This document shows positions 1-13,680 of a DNA stretch of 64,000 nt, one piece after another. Both the position numbers and the translations under genes were made by a program. Below the pieces are notes generated by a model that did not search any database, had not been told where the DNA came from, and saw nothing but the letters and a program-made list of their open reading frames with translations. The DNA is from Glossina fuscipes (lineage: Eukaryota > Arthropoda > Insecta > Diptera > Glossinidae), in assembly GCF_014805625.2 (NCBI RefSeq), contig NW_023998416.1, positions 31,724,252-31,788,251 of the forward strand, read 5' to 3'. How positions within the stretch are numbered: the first letter of the stretch is position 1; each line of letters opens with the position of its first letter.

Positions 1-11
1 TGTGTTTTCAG

Positions 12-3000
12 CTAATAGTTGAAATTAACAGTCATTTGGCATTATTTCGTGATCTGCTTATACATGTGGGCCAAACAAAAGACTGCCCAGAGTTGCGGGA
101 AAAAATACGTAAGTTACGTCGCACTTGTGTGGAGGCTTTCAAGCACACGGAACAAATTTTAATGCCACAAGTCAAAAGGTATCTAATAACATTTATTTCT
201 AATATATATATATATATGTATTAATATAATCTTATGTATATATAAAAGCGCTTAAAACTTTCTTTGGTTGAGAAACATTTGCTTTATACATTAATTAAAT
301 ATATTTTGCATCAATTTTATTGCATTTGTTTATCAGAGATTTCATTGGTATAATTCATTATCATTTATATTTAATCCTCAAAGGCATCAATAAATAAATG
401 ACAATAACGAATAACTTAAAAAAAAAAAAAAATGCTTAATTTTGAAATAAATTGAAATTAGATTTCACATAAATACAAAAATTTTATTTTAATCCATTTA
501 AACAAAATTGTGGTTTCTCTGTTAAATGCTTTCCTACGCCTACCACATGTTCGCAATGAAAACTAATCCTAATAAAGCCATTTTAAGCTCTTAAATGCTA
601 AGCAGAAAAATCATTTAAATTTGATACAATTCTTCGAAGCATTTATTTAAGTTATTAAATGTGATCCATAAAAACATCGCTTTGAAAGGCCAACAGCGGA
701 GGCAATTCGCAAACACTTTAAATCCTATTCAAGCATACTTAACTTAACTTAAATTTTAAAGTTAATGAAATATTAAGAATATTTTTAATAGCATTTATGA
801 TTTTTAAATTAATTAAATTATTTAAAGTGCCACAGAAAAACGCAACATAGCGTCACTTTGTTCCGCTTATGTGCAAATAGAGAAAATGGGGTAAACAGAG
901 AAAAAACATACGCATTTAATTTTGCTAATTACAAAAAAAAAAATCATAACCGCTAAGGAAAATAAAAATATGTGAGAACTCTCCGACAAGCTATTTGTGT
1001 GAAAAAAAACCGACACTACATACGTAGTCAAAGAATAAAGCGAAATATTTTGTAAGCATTAGGATGATACGAGATACGATAATGAATGAATGTATCTGCT
1101 TAAAGGCCTGCAAAACACAGCTCCTGAACGATGCTTTGCAAACTCCTTGGAGATTAAGTCACTTCTGTAACAACAGACGATGCGAGAATGGCTTAACATG
1201 AACACCTGCGCCGTGGCTTGACAGCGTGATGTCCGCACATACAACGACTTGCTTTAGCGTGAACCGGCGCTTCACAGTTAGTGAGGCAATCCATATAGGC
1301 TAGTAATCCCACTACATCTGCACTACCAGATCGATTTAAGGTGTACGGTCAACAAGAGCACTCTATGGAGCGTTTGATAATCTACATATATCTTATTATT
1401 TACAACTCCCGAGCTTTTGGTTTTCTCTGGACACTCTGATGTCCACTTTACTTCCCGTTGGGACTCATACGCTGCTCACAATTTATTTGACTTTCGCAGC
1501 GCTATGATTTCTGCTTAGGCATCCTTCTAAACTTGCCAGAGGTTCTTCTATTTTACATCAATGTTTTGATTAGAGTATCGGCTGTTCGTTTACTACGTTC
1601 GAGCTTAAAGCTACGTCCCGCGGGACTTTGAAGTCACAACTAAGGCGGCGGGCTTTAAAAGAGAGATTGCGCCGCATTTTCCTTAGTGATTTCATTTAAT
1701 TTTTATTTTATAGCTTTGTATATTTATTTATTTATTTGATTTATTTATTCGTTTATTATGTTGTTGCATTATATTATATTTTGTGATCGTGTTTGTTTTA
1801 TTTGTTCGTGACACTTTCAATCAAGCTCATCAGAATATAAGCTCCCTATTGGTGTGAAGAAGAAGGAGCATCCACCAAAATAAATAGTAAAAATAAGAAC
1901 ACGACAAGAAACAAAAAACGATTCTAAATATTGATGACCCGCATTAAATATCTTCAAACAGTTTCAAGAAATTTGAAGCAAAGAGAAGTTTGTTTGATTG
2001 TACAAAAGTATGTGTTACTAATACTTCAATAGATACGTTCTTTTTGAGCAAATATTGACGAGAAATAAGAAATTTGCTGCTCCCGATGAAAAACGCTTTT
2101 AGAAATTAATAACGACTTTAGTAAAATTATATTTCTATCGGTTTAGAATTTAATGAAACAAAAGTAAGAAAACCTCAGCTCCACCTGCTAGAAGAGGAAC
2201 ATTGTTCATTAGTTTGCTAGTAGTAGGTATTGCATTTCTGCAGGTTTATCTAATGAGAAACATGGAGAAATCGCATAAAATTTCATTGTGGAAAAGTAGA
2301 AATGTTATAGTGGGCCATGGTCCTTACACTAATGTAATGCTAAAAAGCGTTGTATAAGAAGTTGTCGAAAAAGTAATTCGATCCGTCTTGGGCCACAACA
2401 CGTCGGTGCACCATATTGCAAGATTAACTAGACAGACGGACAGACAGACTGATATAAAAGTTATTCTGAATCCATCGATCTAATGAAAGATGGTTCTTCT
2501 GATTGTCATATACGCCCGGACATCATACGCCGATGTCCCATAAGTGATGTACGCGGCAAGAAATCTCTTCATTTCAGGAAATATTAAGTTCATCCCATTG
2601 CATGCGGATTTTTTAAGTCGTCAGCAGATTATTGCTTATTAGAAACCTATAATAGATATATGTTTCTAAGGTCTTAAGCAAAATGAAGCGTGATTGCTTT
2701 CTTAAGCGGGAGAATTAAAGTGAATGCATCGAGAACGAACATGAAAAAATGACACGATTGACTCAATCATGCTTCTTTGCGTTTAAGTTCTAATGCAGCT
2801 GCTCAAGGGAGTAGAACTTGTAGGTATTTGATGTTTGCTCCCACCAACTATAAGAAGTATGAACGTGTTTCTTGTTATCGCTTCTTCTCTTTATCTTCCC
2901 TTCGACTTTGCCTTCATTTTGATATTCCAAAGGAATAGACATAAAAAAAATACCTGAATAGAACTTTTGACGCAAAACTTTGCTTCGTTAAGTCAATCGC

Positions 3001-6000
3001 ACTACAAACAAAACAAAAGAATGCCTTGTAACTTGTGTCACACTCTGCGATTTGCCTCCTCATACAACCATTAATTTCGTGAGCATTTTTTTATTTATTT
3101 TTTTTAATTTCTATTATAATAGACAACAGAACTAAAGTGACTGGAATATAGGTTAGCTAAAAATGGGAAACAGTTTTATAAACTTATTTTATTATTTATA
3201 TTACGGCAAGATTCTTCCTGCAGCCTAATATGCAAAAATATGTAAAATCCGTACAAGGTTAGAAAAGTGAAACATGATTTCAATGCGTGCAAAAAAATAC
3301 ATAATTATCGCAACATTCGCTGCAGCACTTTGAATATCGACACCATAACCTTTCTGCCTTTAATTGCATATTAAAAATAAACGGTATTTAGTATGTGATT
3401 AGCTTATATAAAAATTATGTGCAAGATTTGTAAATGATAGAAAATTTTCAGTAAGTAATCAAAATCGTTGATAATTATAAAAACAATTAATAGAAGCTAT
3501 TAAAAAAAAAAAAAATTTTTTTTTTAAATTATAGAAAGCCAAGGTTTATATATTGATTTTCTCCATTCCTTCCATGCAAAGGTTTTATGGGCTTGGTTAT
3601 ACAATATGAGGGCGCTTTCGAAACTTGATCGCTGATTACCAGCAAAGAATACGTGCCAAGCTTCCCACATCAATTTCTCATTACAACGCGGAGAGTGATT
3701 CCATTGATTATGGCCATCGCTTAATAAATGTGAAGCGAAAACAAGAGAAATTGACCTTTTAATGTAGAGGAATTTGCTGCAAATAAGAGACGTGAATGAG
3801 TAAATCCCGTTATAGCTACAAATGCTGTTTCTCCATTTCAACGAAATAACATTTAAATCTGCTTTTGATTTTTTGAAATTTTTAAATTACTTACATCTAA
3901 AGATTTACAGCTTTTCCTAAATTCTTTAGTCAATAAATTTCTTAAATTGAAAAATTTCTGAAAATTGAATTTCAATGGCTTCATAACATTAAAAAAACGT
4001 GGATTAATGAAAGACAAGTAAGAAAGTTTTATTCGGCGGTGGCCGAATCTCGTATACCCATCAATATACTTTTCGCATTCTACTCTCCAAGTTCTCCTAT
4101 TTGATACCCACACGGCTGGTAGCATTAAAAAAGAAGTAATCGCGTTATCTACCGTAAAATGAACCCATATTTAGGCATATAATTTATCTTCATTTGAGGA
4201 GTGTGCAAATAGTTTGTCTCGCTTGCCTTATGAAAAATAAGCAGTAAACCTCAAAATAGTGAAAAAAATTAAATTTAGTTACTCGTAACTTTTTGTTTGG
4301 AAATGGCCGATCGGTTCCATTTTTGGACGTAGAGATTAAATTATGCAAAGTTTAAGCTTTCTAGCTTCTATAATTTTCGAGTAACGAGATAAAATCCAAA
4401 AATATTTGTGGGTGATGATGTCATATATAATGCAAAAAGACCCGGATAGGAAGAGGTATAGTTAAGTTTTTCATACCTTCTTACCATCTCGAATATGGAT
4501 GTATTACCCATCACAAGGATGTTACAAGCTTCGCTCGTTCGCTACCAACTCATAAAAGTATAATCTAATCGCGAAAAAGCAACAACACCAACTCGAATTT
4601 AGAAATATTTTCGCTAATCGATACACGAAACTTGCTTGATGTGAGACTAATGGAAAATGTGCGAAGGTAACATTAACAAGTACTCAGCATTATTTTCGAA
4701 GGCATTCCCTCTGAAGATATGATTATATCCTGAAAGTACTCTTCTTTGTACAACTACATAACTGGTGCTCATCTTCGTTGGCATGACAAAGTTTATCGAC
4801 TGCCTCTAGACTAGTTGAACGCAAACTTTCTTAGTATGAAAACATTGCAAAACTCTTGACTCCTGGGCAAAAACTTTATTAATCAATTTTGCTGAAATTC
4901 GATGAATGTACCCGAGTGTTACTCAAGTAAAGGAAAGCTAACTACAATTGCTCTATGCAAAGCTCTTTCTATTACCGCTAACCTATGAAAATACATCATG
5001 TCTTCAAAACATCAAAGTTCATCATTTCGGTTTCCTTTTTCCATTAAAAGACATCTTCAAATCATTTACTTAGAGACGTAAGAAGCATTTCGTAATTTTG
5101 ATGTTCCTTTAAATTATTAATAACCAACAAATGCATTTCATTTATAACCTTTTAATAATTTACAATGTTTTTTATTTTCATTTTCTTTTTTCCTTTTTCG
5201 TTTTTCTTCCAACTATTTATTTACGATTGCTTTCAATGGCATCAATATATATTATTATTGCTATTACAGTGCCACTGCCGATGGCGTCCTAACAGACAAT
5301 CCGCATCTGGTTTTATTATTTTATATGGCGCAGTTGTTTTTGCGCGAATTAGTGAAAAGCTATCGCCTTATACAAGTGGTGCCAATGGACATGTCAGGCT
5401 ATTATGGTAAGTTTCATTTTTAATGACTTCTTCTTTTCTCCCCCATTCTTTAAAAATAGCAAAACAAAAAAAAACAAAAAAAACGAAGAGAAAAAGTAAA
5501 CACCAACAGGATTATCTAACTAGAAATGACCGTGTGACTGAGATATTATACTTGGATCGATACTTGTACGGTTGAATGAATGCTTAGAGGGCATTTATAT
5601 GATAGAGTTATTAACTAAAAGACGAAAATGAAATATAAATAATGCAAGAATAAGTTTAAGCATAACATTGAAGTAAGCTAAGGATGAAATTACGAGTAAA
5701 AACAATTATAGCTCTTGGCAGCAAATGCTCAGTGTCATCACATTTTACACACAAGACAACTGTTATTCTTGAGAAGTATTTAAAAACCAGACACTAATAA
5801 CGGCACTGTCTACGAAGGTCGTCCGTCATATTGTGTGGCTTTTGTTGGGGTAATAAATAGAATTTTACAAGTCGTGCGCACATATAATCGATGACAATTG
5901 AAATTGTTATCTCCCTTGAGGATATAACACAAGCGTATATAATGTTATGGTCCAAAAAAGGCAAAGAAAGAAGATCAGTGAATAACAGTGAGTGAGAAGT

Positions 6001-9000
6001 AAACCTGTACATCTGTTCTTTTTATACCCATCGCACGCATCGCAGAATGAAAATATCCTAAGTTTGTCCTTTGACTTCTAACGATAAGAAATAAAGAATT
6101 AGCTAAAGGAATTTGTCGCCTTTCTTGGGGAAACAGGAATTGATTTAGCGTTCTCGACATCGAGTAAACTCGTTCCGAATTTGAATACGTTACGTGAAAG
6201 CTATTTCACGATCGAAAGATTTTTCATTGGATAGTAAGACAACAGTGTACTTTATCGATAGCTGCAAGCTCTCTGATCTCTACCCGTAACAGCGAGCATC
6301 ATAAATCCTTTCCACAACTTCATCTACGTAATAAAGCTTTAAAAATCAGAGCTTGATTTGCTGACGATCAAGCACAGAAAAGTTAGAAAACTTCTTCTTA
6401 TTAATATATTTACAAAGTATATCAAATACTACTCTACCGTGTTATGTATATATATAAGGATTTTGCAAAATTTCAGGCAAAGAATGACGACAATCAGTGA
6501 AAACAGGCTTTCCCTTTACCGAGCTAATTGCATGGTTGGAGCATCGAAGCAAGCTATATTCTCTATAAGGCGAACATAACTTTCCTAGATGCTCCGTTAA
6601 TGCATATAAATTAGAAACCTACTCATTTATTGAGTCGATAATTATAGCAAAGATAGCAATCAAGATTATTTGTTCGAAGCCAAGTGGGGCACGTAGCAAC
6701 TTTTGAAATAAATCATGTGCAATACGAGTAGGAAGCAATTTGTTGCAGCAAACACCTAACCTTCACTTATTGTTTTAAGGAAAAAACAAAAAAAAAAGGA
6801 AAGGAAATTTATATAAATTTTCTCCTCGTAATGCAGTTGAATCGCTTTCTTATTCTTGGTTTTTTCTCGTTTTTTTTTTTTTCTTTTTTTTTTTAAATTG
6901 CTTTCCTATATAATATATTACTGCTGTGTGTGTCGGTGTGCGTTTGTTCATGTGCAGAAAATCGTGCTGGTCCTTCCAATCTTGGCAATGTCATAAGTCA
7001 AATTCTGTTGTGTAAACAAATAACACCGGATTTTAATCAGGAGGAATTATGCAGTATTACAAAAGATTCACAGGACATGGCTGTGCTGCTGTCGGAAATG
7101 CAAGAGTTCATGCCGCAACATGAAACATATCTTGGTAAGTTTAGTCTTCTTTTCCCCCATCACTCCTTTTATTTATTTACGTATTGTTAGTTTCCTCCTC
7201 CTCCTCCTCCTCCTCTCATCCATTTTTATTTATTTCTATATTACGTTTCTCTCTAGGTTTTTAATTATATTTTGCATGAGATGAGCCTGAATCTCTATGT
7301 AAATGTAAATGATTGTTTGGTTGGTTGTTTTCTGTTTTTGTTTTTTAAAACATTATCTATCTGTCTATAAGAAATTAAATGAATTTTCCAATTCCTCTTC
7401 TTCTTCTTCTTCTTCTTATTGTTGCCATTGTTATGTTGTTATTTACGAATCAGGAAATATATTTATTGCATTTTATTTAGCAAATGACTGATGCGATACT
7501 GAATCTTCGTTATTTGCTTATTTGTTTATTTTGACTTTGATGGAAATATAAGACAAGTTAAGTGGAAAATGCCAAAGGAAAAAAAAAAGCTTTTCAATTT
7601 GCCTTAATAAGATATTCAAATTAATTAAGATTAAAAAATAATACGCACACTTCACTGAACTGAGTTCGAAACGTTGCATTGGTCTCAACAATTCTTTTGC
7701 AGTAAACTTCATGCTCTTCGGTAATGAAATCCTTCGCGAATATTCCTTAATTATTTACTATTACGGTACTGGATTAACTGATTTTATTTTCTACTTATCA
7801 ACGCATCAACTGAGATATATCAACATGCATTACAAGCGTATAAATGTTTTCCGGAAAGTACTTCTTACATATTAAAAATGTTACAAATCATTGTAACAGA
7901 GCCTTTTTTATACCCTACATCACCCATTAAGTAACGTGTATTAAGTTTGTGAGGATGAGTACAACATCAGGAAGGACCCAAGATAGAGCCGCCTGGTGTT
8001 ATACAAACCTTTTCTGTTCGTCTTTCTATGTGAGGTGTGCCCATGAGAGTCTTTGTTTGCAACCTTAAGATCGCAATTTTTGAGATACTTTGAGAATTTT
8101 TGGTACACCGACAGGTTTTGGTCCAAGGAGAGAACGTTATAGAAAATAGTTCAAAAAGAGCCATTTTTTCGGTCATCTCCCTTATAGAGCCGTTTTTAAA
8201 GAAACATAAGGCTTTATGTATGACTGTACTAAACGAAATGGTGTGGGGTCGGCTGTCGCCGAATTGAAAAATATTAAATAAACCGGAACCATTCTCTCCA
8301 GCTGTCTTTAATTGAAGAGCCGTTGCAGCAGGCAGTGTAACTCGTGCAAAGTTGAATCTACATAAAAAGATAAAACTTTTGAAGGCGCATACCTATGTCT
8401 TGTGAACGACGTAGGGGATTTCAGTAATATTGCTTTTTGCCTAAAAAGCGAATACTTTTGAGTGAAAACATTCCATTTTCGGTCAAACAAAAAGCCAATC
8501 TTTCATTAATAACTCATGTTGAAATTAACTTAGCGAAAATTCGCCGTAGAATGCTATGCAAAATAATGAAGTTGTTGGGGTTGTGCTGCGAAAAAATTGT
8601 TTCCATATTTTGGATTCATAACGCATACAATATAAAATTGTATACAGAATAGCATATCAGATAAATGGCCTCTCATGGCTTTGCTATTACATACGTCCTC
8701 TTTTGATGAAATGTTCCATGACCGCTTCATAGAAATATGGCCTACTTTCGTTGCGAAAATAATTGAATTGCTCATCGCATTGTATGGCATGTCATCCACA
8801 TCCATATTTAGCAATTAAGATACAAAAAAGTTGAGTATTGTGTCGCAATAGCGAGCGCCATTAACTGCTGTTGCCTGACCTGTCAGCATTTTCGAAAAGA
8901 AATAGTTCGCGATGATGACTCTCTTCTCTACAATCACTCGTGGATGCTATGAACGGAATATTTCTCAATTTTGTCGATTAATACGGCCATCAAGATAAAA

Positions 9001-10064
9001 ACGAGTGCAAGATTCAAGACTTGTGTGAATTTTAAGACCCCCTGTACTATACCAAATTGTTTCGTATTTGAGACTAAAATTATAAAACCATATACTATTT
9101 TGATCAGAAAATGATATATTTATTCTTCGAAATCTCTCAATTTATTCAACTTCATAACACTTAAGTGACATTCTTTGTTAGGAATTTGGCGAAAGGAATT
9201 CAGAAAGCAAACCATCGAAATTCGATCGATAGATATGTTGTTCCCGCATGGTATGCATTGATACATATCTCATCGCAAATCAGGCGAACAACTTTTTCCA
9301 TCACTTCCCATAAAACGCCTTATAGAAGTGCCGATTTAATGGTGACCCGTGGGCCGCTGTAAGACTTTTACTTGTTAAATTATGTTTTATTATTTAAAAG
9401 CATTCATTGGTGTTTAATGGTTATAGCCAACATAGCTGGAGGCACAAGAATATATCAAATTTGCACGAATGTATGCAACACCCAGAAGGACATGAGAGGG
9501 ATGTATCGCTGCAGAAACCGATTCTGCTTTTCTGTCCGTCTGTTCGTCTGTGTGTTTTCTTGTGGTGAAAGCGCAGTTCTTCTGACACTTTGATGACATT
9601 TGGTATATCGACGTGGCCCAAGCACAAATTGAAAACGATCCCGTCGTTATATGAATTTCTACGTTAACTGAAGTGGTGCAGGGTACTTAATGGTGAGCCG
9701 CTTGCCACTATAGTGTGTTCGCTTGTTTCTTAATAGTCAATTATCAGAGGATTAGTTTTGTTTCAAGTTCTGCTGTGTCCTTCATTCTATTCGCTCATCT
9801 CTTAGACAACAACCTGCTGTTAATTAACATTAATGATTTCAGTGCTTTTGCTTTTTTAAAGTTTTCGAGTTCTTGTTTTGCAGTGCAAATCGCTAATCAT
9901 TTTGCAGTAATAAAATTTCTTTTCAATTCTTATATTTTATCATTCTGTTAGAACGTCACACTGCTTTGGACACTAGCGGACCTTGGGCAAATAAAGGACG
10001 TAACAACTACATCTGTAAGAATATGAGTCTGCTGTGCTGTGTCTCTCGACCAAATTATCTCTGA
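12..10064 (+). CDS. R7BP: R7BP-family (RGS7-binding protein) gene, 3' four coding exons
   Basis: Exons: 12-178, 5270-5406, 6958-7134 and 9952-10064 (stop TGA 10062-10064). All junctions are GT-AG and the phases join without a break. The protein starts inside the conserved helix (LIVEINSHLALFRDLLIHVG), followed by CPELREKIRKLRR. Exon 2 gives a hydrophobic/helical stretch (HLVLLFYMAQLFLRELVKSY), exon 3 NRAGPSNLGNVISQ and QEFMPQHETYL, and exon 4 ends SLLCCVSRPNYL. This order matches vertebrate R7BP: a syntaxin-like helical body and a C-terminal cysteine pair. In R7BP those cysteines are palmitoylated and anchor R7 RGS/Gbeta5 complexes at the plasma membrane, where they speed Go deactivation. The basic stretch beside the cysteines is weaker here than in mammals. 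The first coding exon lies left of the window. Introns are 5.1, 1.6 and 2.8 kb. The family call is strong; membrane anchoring is inferred. Confidence 0.85.
179..5269 (+). other. 5.1-kb intron of the R7BP-like gene with repeat debris
   Basis: The intron is AT-rich. It holds decayed dispersed-repeat segments: one at about 2360-2545 with GACAGACGGACAGACAG-type text, and one at about 4025-4125 with a GGCCGAATCTCGTATACCC-like end. A locally GC-richer patch lies at 1060-1680. No coding exon is supported; the small ORFs here have no recognisable motif. Confidence 0.45.
4025..4140 (-). repeat. Dispersed repeat fragment (TATACCC-ended family)
   Basis: The segment contains GTGGCCGAATCTCGTATACCC followed by TCTCCAAGT and TTTGATACCCA. 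The block around 32885-33240 has the same order of words (GCCGAGTCTCCCATACCC, then TCTCCAAGTGATTTCATTTG and ATACCCATAT). Two diverged copies in one window support a dispersed element. The element class is not identified, and the strand is arbitrary. Confidence 0.5.
7196..7217. repeat. (CTC)n microsatellite
   Basis: Seven or so CTC units just downstream of the exon 3 splice donor of the R7BP-like gene. A second trinucleotide run, (TTC)n, lies in the same intron near 7397-7420. Confidence 0.85.
7900..8275. repeat. Dispersed repeat fragment inside R7BP-like intron 3
   Basis: The left edge has TTTTTATACCCTACATCACCC. The right part has GTGTGGGGTCGGCTGTCGCCGAA, the same GGCYG..CGAA type of end seen at 4030, 32885, 34825 and 48140. 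The middle has no intact ORF. It lies next to a DDE transposase relic, so the two may be nested. Class unknown. Confidence 0.4.
8554..9040 (-). mobile_element. Decayed IS630/Tc1/mariner-superfamily transposase relic
   Basis: On the minus strand, the stretch from about 8940 down to 8810 reads NYFFSKMLTGQATAVNGARY and then ILNFFVS before a stop. The next block reads LLNMDVDDM. This is the usual order in eukaryotic IS630-like DDE transposases: the FFEN...G.AVTVNGARY strand, the L.NFF.P.L helix, then the D.DDMWFQQDGA motif holding the second catalytic aspartate. Here WFQQDGA is replaced by unrelated residues. Stops and frame changes are frequent, so it is a dead copy. It sits in antisense orientation within intron 3 of the R7BP-like gene. 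Terminal inverted repeats were not located. Confidence 0.65.
9440..9715. repeat. Dispersed repeat fragment with TCTGTCCGTCTG core
   Basis: The segment carries TTCTGTCCGTCTGTTCGTCTG and then a TTTGGTATATCGACGTGGCC stretch, and ends with GGTGAGCCGCTTGCCACTA. The TCTGTCCRTCTGTCCG core, or its complement GACAGACGGACA, recurs at about 2430, 13420, 28780, 33570 and 34970. It is therefore a member of a dispersed family rather than a gene. Confidence 0.5.
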
Positions 10065-10480
10065 AAGTAAATTTTAATTAAATTTTTTTAATAGAATTTA
10101 AATTTTAGAAAATTCCTAAAACTTTCAATCAAAGAAAATCAAAATAAATTTAAACTAAAAACAAAAAAAAGCACCAAAGGAACAGAAGAAAAAAAAAGCT
10201 CAATAAAATCATTTAAGAAATGCATCAAAGGAAAACAAATCAAGAACAATGTTAACAACACATCAATTATTAATTCATAAGCGTAGAATTTAATATATGT
10301 AGGTTATGGTTATTATATTTGAAAGAAACTAAATATAAATAAATAAGAGGAAAAAATATAGTAAATAAATACCTGACCAAGGTCCAATATTAGAGAGAAA
10401 TTATTTACATATAAATATTCGTATTTTAGAATCGATAAATATTTTAAGAAATGCAATAAATTTATTTAAAAATGTTTATG
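10065..10480 (+). other. Probable 3' UTR of the R7BP-like gene with poly(A) signals
   Basis: This AT-rich tract directly follows the stop codon. It carries AATAAA at about 10202 and again at 10455-10460 in a very AT-rich context. Either could serve as the cleavage signal. No ORF or other structure is seen. Confidence 0.5.
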
Positions 10481-13389
10481 ATATGATGTATTCCATTTGA
10501 AATCTGATGAAAATGTTATCTATCTTACTTAACGTGCACGCAGCCATACACGCACTCATACGGACCAGTAGTCATACAGTAGCACACGTTACAAGAATAT
10601 TAGTTCATTATGATGGACATTTTAAGCTTTAATGACTACCTTCCCCATGCATCCACTAACCAACTAACCAACCACGTAACCTGTCTACCTAACCTGCATA
10701 CTTATTTCTCTTTTTTCTGCTTCTTCTTTTTCTCTTATTTACCATAATTTCTCTAAAACACTTTTATATATATATATATAAAAACCTAAAGGGATTTGTT
10801 ACGACATTCACTTAATTTTAAGCGCTCGAAAGAGTTTTTAAATGACATTTTAATTACTTGGAAGCTATCAGATAAGTCATAAATTATGATAAAAGTTCTT
10901 AAATGACGTAAGAAACAAAAACAAAAAAAAAAAAAAATGATTACCAGCAATATTAAGATTTACGATCATGGGGAAAACTCTTGCAATAAATTTATCTGTC
11001 ATTATGTTCGCTTTGTTGTTCAATGCGCTTGAAAAGCGGGTATAACGACTCAAAATTTCAAGCAAACTTTGCCGCCATTGCTGCAAATAACGCACCCGCA
11101 CGTTACATATTCTTAACACGGACAGGCAGCAAGAGAAAATTCTAAAAGATAACAGGTCTCTGGATTGAGGAGTCGGTTAACGGGTATCGTTTTCAAGGTA
11201 ACTCGAACATAATTTCCAATCCTCGGCTGATGATTCTCCTTATCGAGCAAGTCTTAACGAGCAATGAGTTGACGACACTCGATAACACATATAAGTTAAG
11301 TGAGTAGCCAGGCAACGAGACTTCCTTTCAGAATTTCTGCATCGGATGAGAAGAAAAGTTGTTTTCATTGTAGACGCGCTCACAGACTAAGTTCAGTAGA
11401 ATCTAAAAGTAAATACCAGTGAACTTATGCCCTAGAGTTTCCATAATAACGTTGATATCATGACAAAAAGAAGATTATCACGAAAATTAATTATTTTCAC
11501 GTTTCTATGTTTGGGTTAAAATCCATTCGAGACGAAAATAATAGGTCAGATGACCCATAAATTCGAAATAATAAATAATTTGTCTTTTTTTGATCCATTC
11601 ACGTTCGCTTATATACACATCATAAGTACAGTTGGGACTTATTCAATACATTGATAAGAACTTGAACAACCTTCACTCTCTGGGCCTTTTTAATAAGTAA
11701 ATTGGTTTGCTTGACTATTAAAAGACTGTACGTGCGAAAGTATATTCTACCGTACCACCCATCGAATCTAGATCTTTGTGGCGATAGCCAGGTATTCTAT
11801 CGCTAGACATTATATGTTAGCCCGTTTTGAAATTTTAAAATTTCACGGTTGAAGGTTTTACCTACTTTTGCAAACATATATCGACTACCACAAAAGGTTA
11901 CAAAATTCCGTCAAATATTCTCCATTGGTTCATTTTTTAAAACGATTTTTCCATACTTACACAGTACATGCCTGTAAGATAGTACACATGTTTCGTTGGT
12001 AAAAAAAAAACTTTTATACAAAATTAATTACAAAAATATTTTACTTAATTAAGTTGAAAATGGCTATTCAAACCCCGGCGTAAGCCTACGTGAATTCAGA
12101 ATTTGAAGGTTGTTACTATCTAACAGCTACAGTGTGTCAGAATTTTAATTAACTATTTCTGGTCACTAGCTTTGAAATCCAATTGAAAATGGTTTGAATA
12201 TTACACCGAGAATGATAAGCCATCAATTTAACAATAAGACAAAGAAGAAGTATTTTGCAACCTGCTAATTGGGACCAACATCACCTATCAAGATTGAGTG
12301 CATCGATTGCAAAGCATCTAGTGAATCACCTGCAGATGGTGGTATTTTCATCTTCAGTTGCATCTGCAATACGCCCTCCAATTATCTATAAGTCTATCCT
12401 CACTTTACAAATTTCGGAGAGCTCGATATAACAGCGCCGACAAGCATTTTTACTTTATTATGAAAATGTGGTGCTCTGTGCTTGCGTCTACAATATGCAA
12501 AATTTCACGTAAGAGGTCTTAGAAAGTGTGTGCATTAGTAATCGGCGTATGATTTCCAGCCGGTCGCACTAGATGCTTCTTTCCGTCAGTTTAGTTATCG
12601 TTCGTTTTTGAATTTTGGACGCCTAAGAATTTGACTAGAAAGAGCAGAATCTTCGTACCAAAGCAAGCTTCCAAATCATTGTGATTTCCTTACAAAGCAG
12701 ACCACAATTGATAAAAAACTGAAAGGTGTATCATGTGAAAATAGCGTCTTCCGTAACTTACAATCTTTAGTAAATTTGGACTGAAACTTTGACATAGGCC
12801 TTCTAAAATTTCTATGCAAAACTAATTTGAATAAAATGTTCCGATAAGTCCAAGGTTAAGCATAAAGTTTCGTGTGTTTGCATGTTTATTGAAGATGAAG
12901 TTAAAACTCTGTCACTTATTTCGATCAAATAATGTGTACGGAGATAATTCAAAATGCAGTTATCACTATCGGTGTCAATGTTTCCGATAACTGTCGAAGC
13001 CAATTATTGATGCAAATCAAAAATAAATTATAATTTATAATGGAGCGAACATATTTAATGAATATTGTCATCCCTTCACGATGAACCCTCTGGGTAATTG
13101 GGCGATCATTATGCAAAAAAAAAAAAACAGAAAAAGGAAACGGCTTACAAACACACAACTGAAAATTTATAAAATCTACACAAGGATCTCTGAAAACCCT
13201 CGTAAAAATACTTAAAAGAAAACGAAAAAAAATATTAAGGATTTTAAATTAAAATCCAAAGCAACTAACATTTAATTCCATTTCGGGTTTATCCGCGAAC
13301 GCCAGCAAACTTTTGTTGTAAGCACCACCAAAGAAAACCGGCAAATACATTTTGCTAAAACGTTTGCAACCCATTGCGTACATTTCATG

Positions 13390-13680
13390 GATATCAAATT
13401 TTGAGTCGAGTTAAGCATGTCTGTCCATCTGTCCGCGTGGCTGCTTATCTATCGGTTTAAAGTTCACCAAAAGCAATGAGAGTTCTTGTACACAAGATGA
13501 TAATGAAAATGAGCCAAATAGATTGAAGGGCACGCCTATAGTTTAGTTTAGCAGAGACTCAGAACATATGTGGTTTCTGGGTATTTTGCCTATCAGTCAT
13601 AAACTATATTAGATACAAGAATAGTAAAATGGGAAAAACAACCACGTCCACCCCGTATTATGGAGTGTGAAAGTGTAGCT
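13390..13680. repeat. Dispersed repeat fragment
   Basis: Contains GAGTCGAGTTAAGCATGTCTG followed by TCCATCTGTCCGCGTGGCTG, the same core seen in the 9440 and 28640-28890 copies. The flanks are diverged and no ORF is present. Confidence 0.4.
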
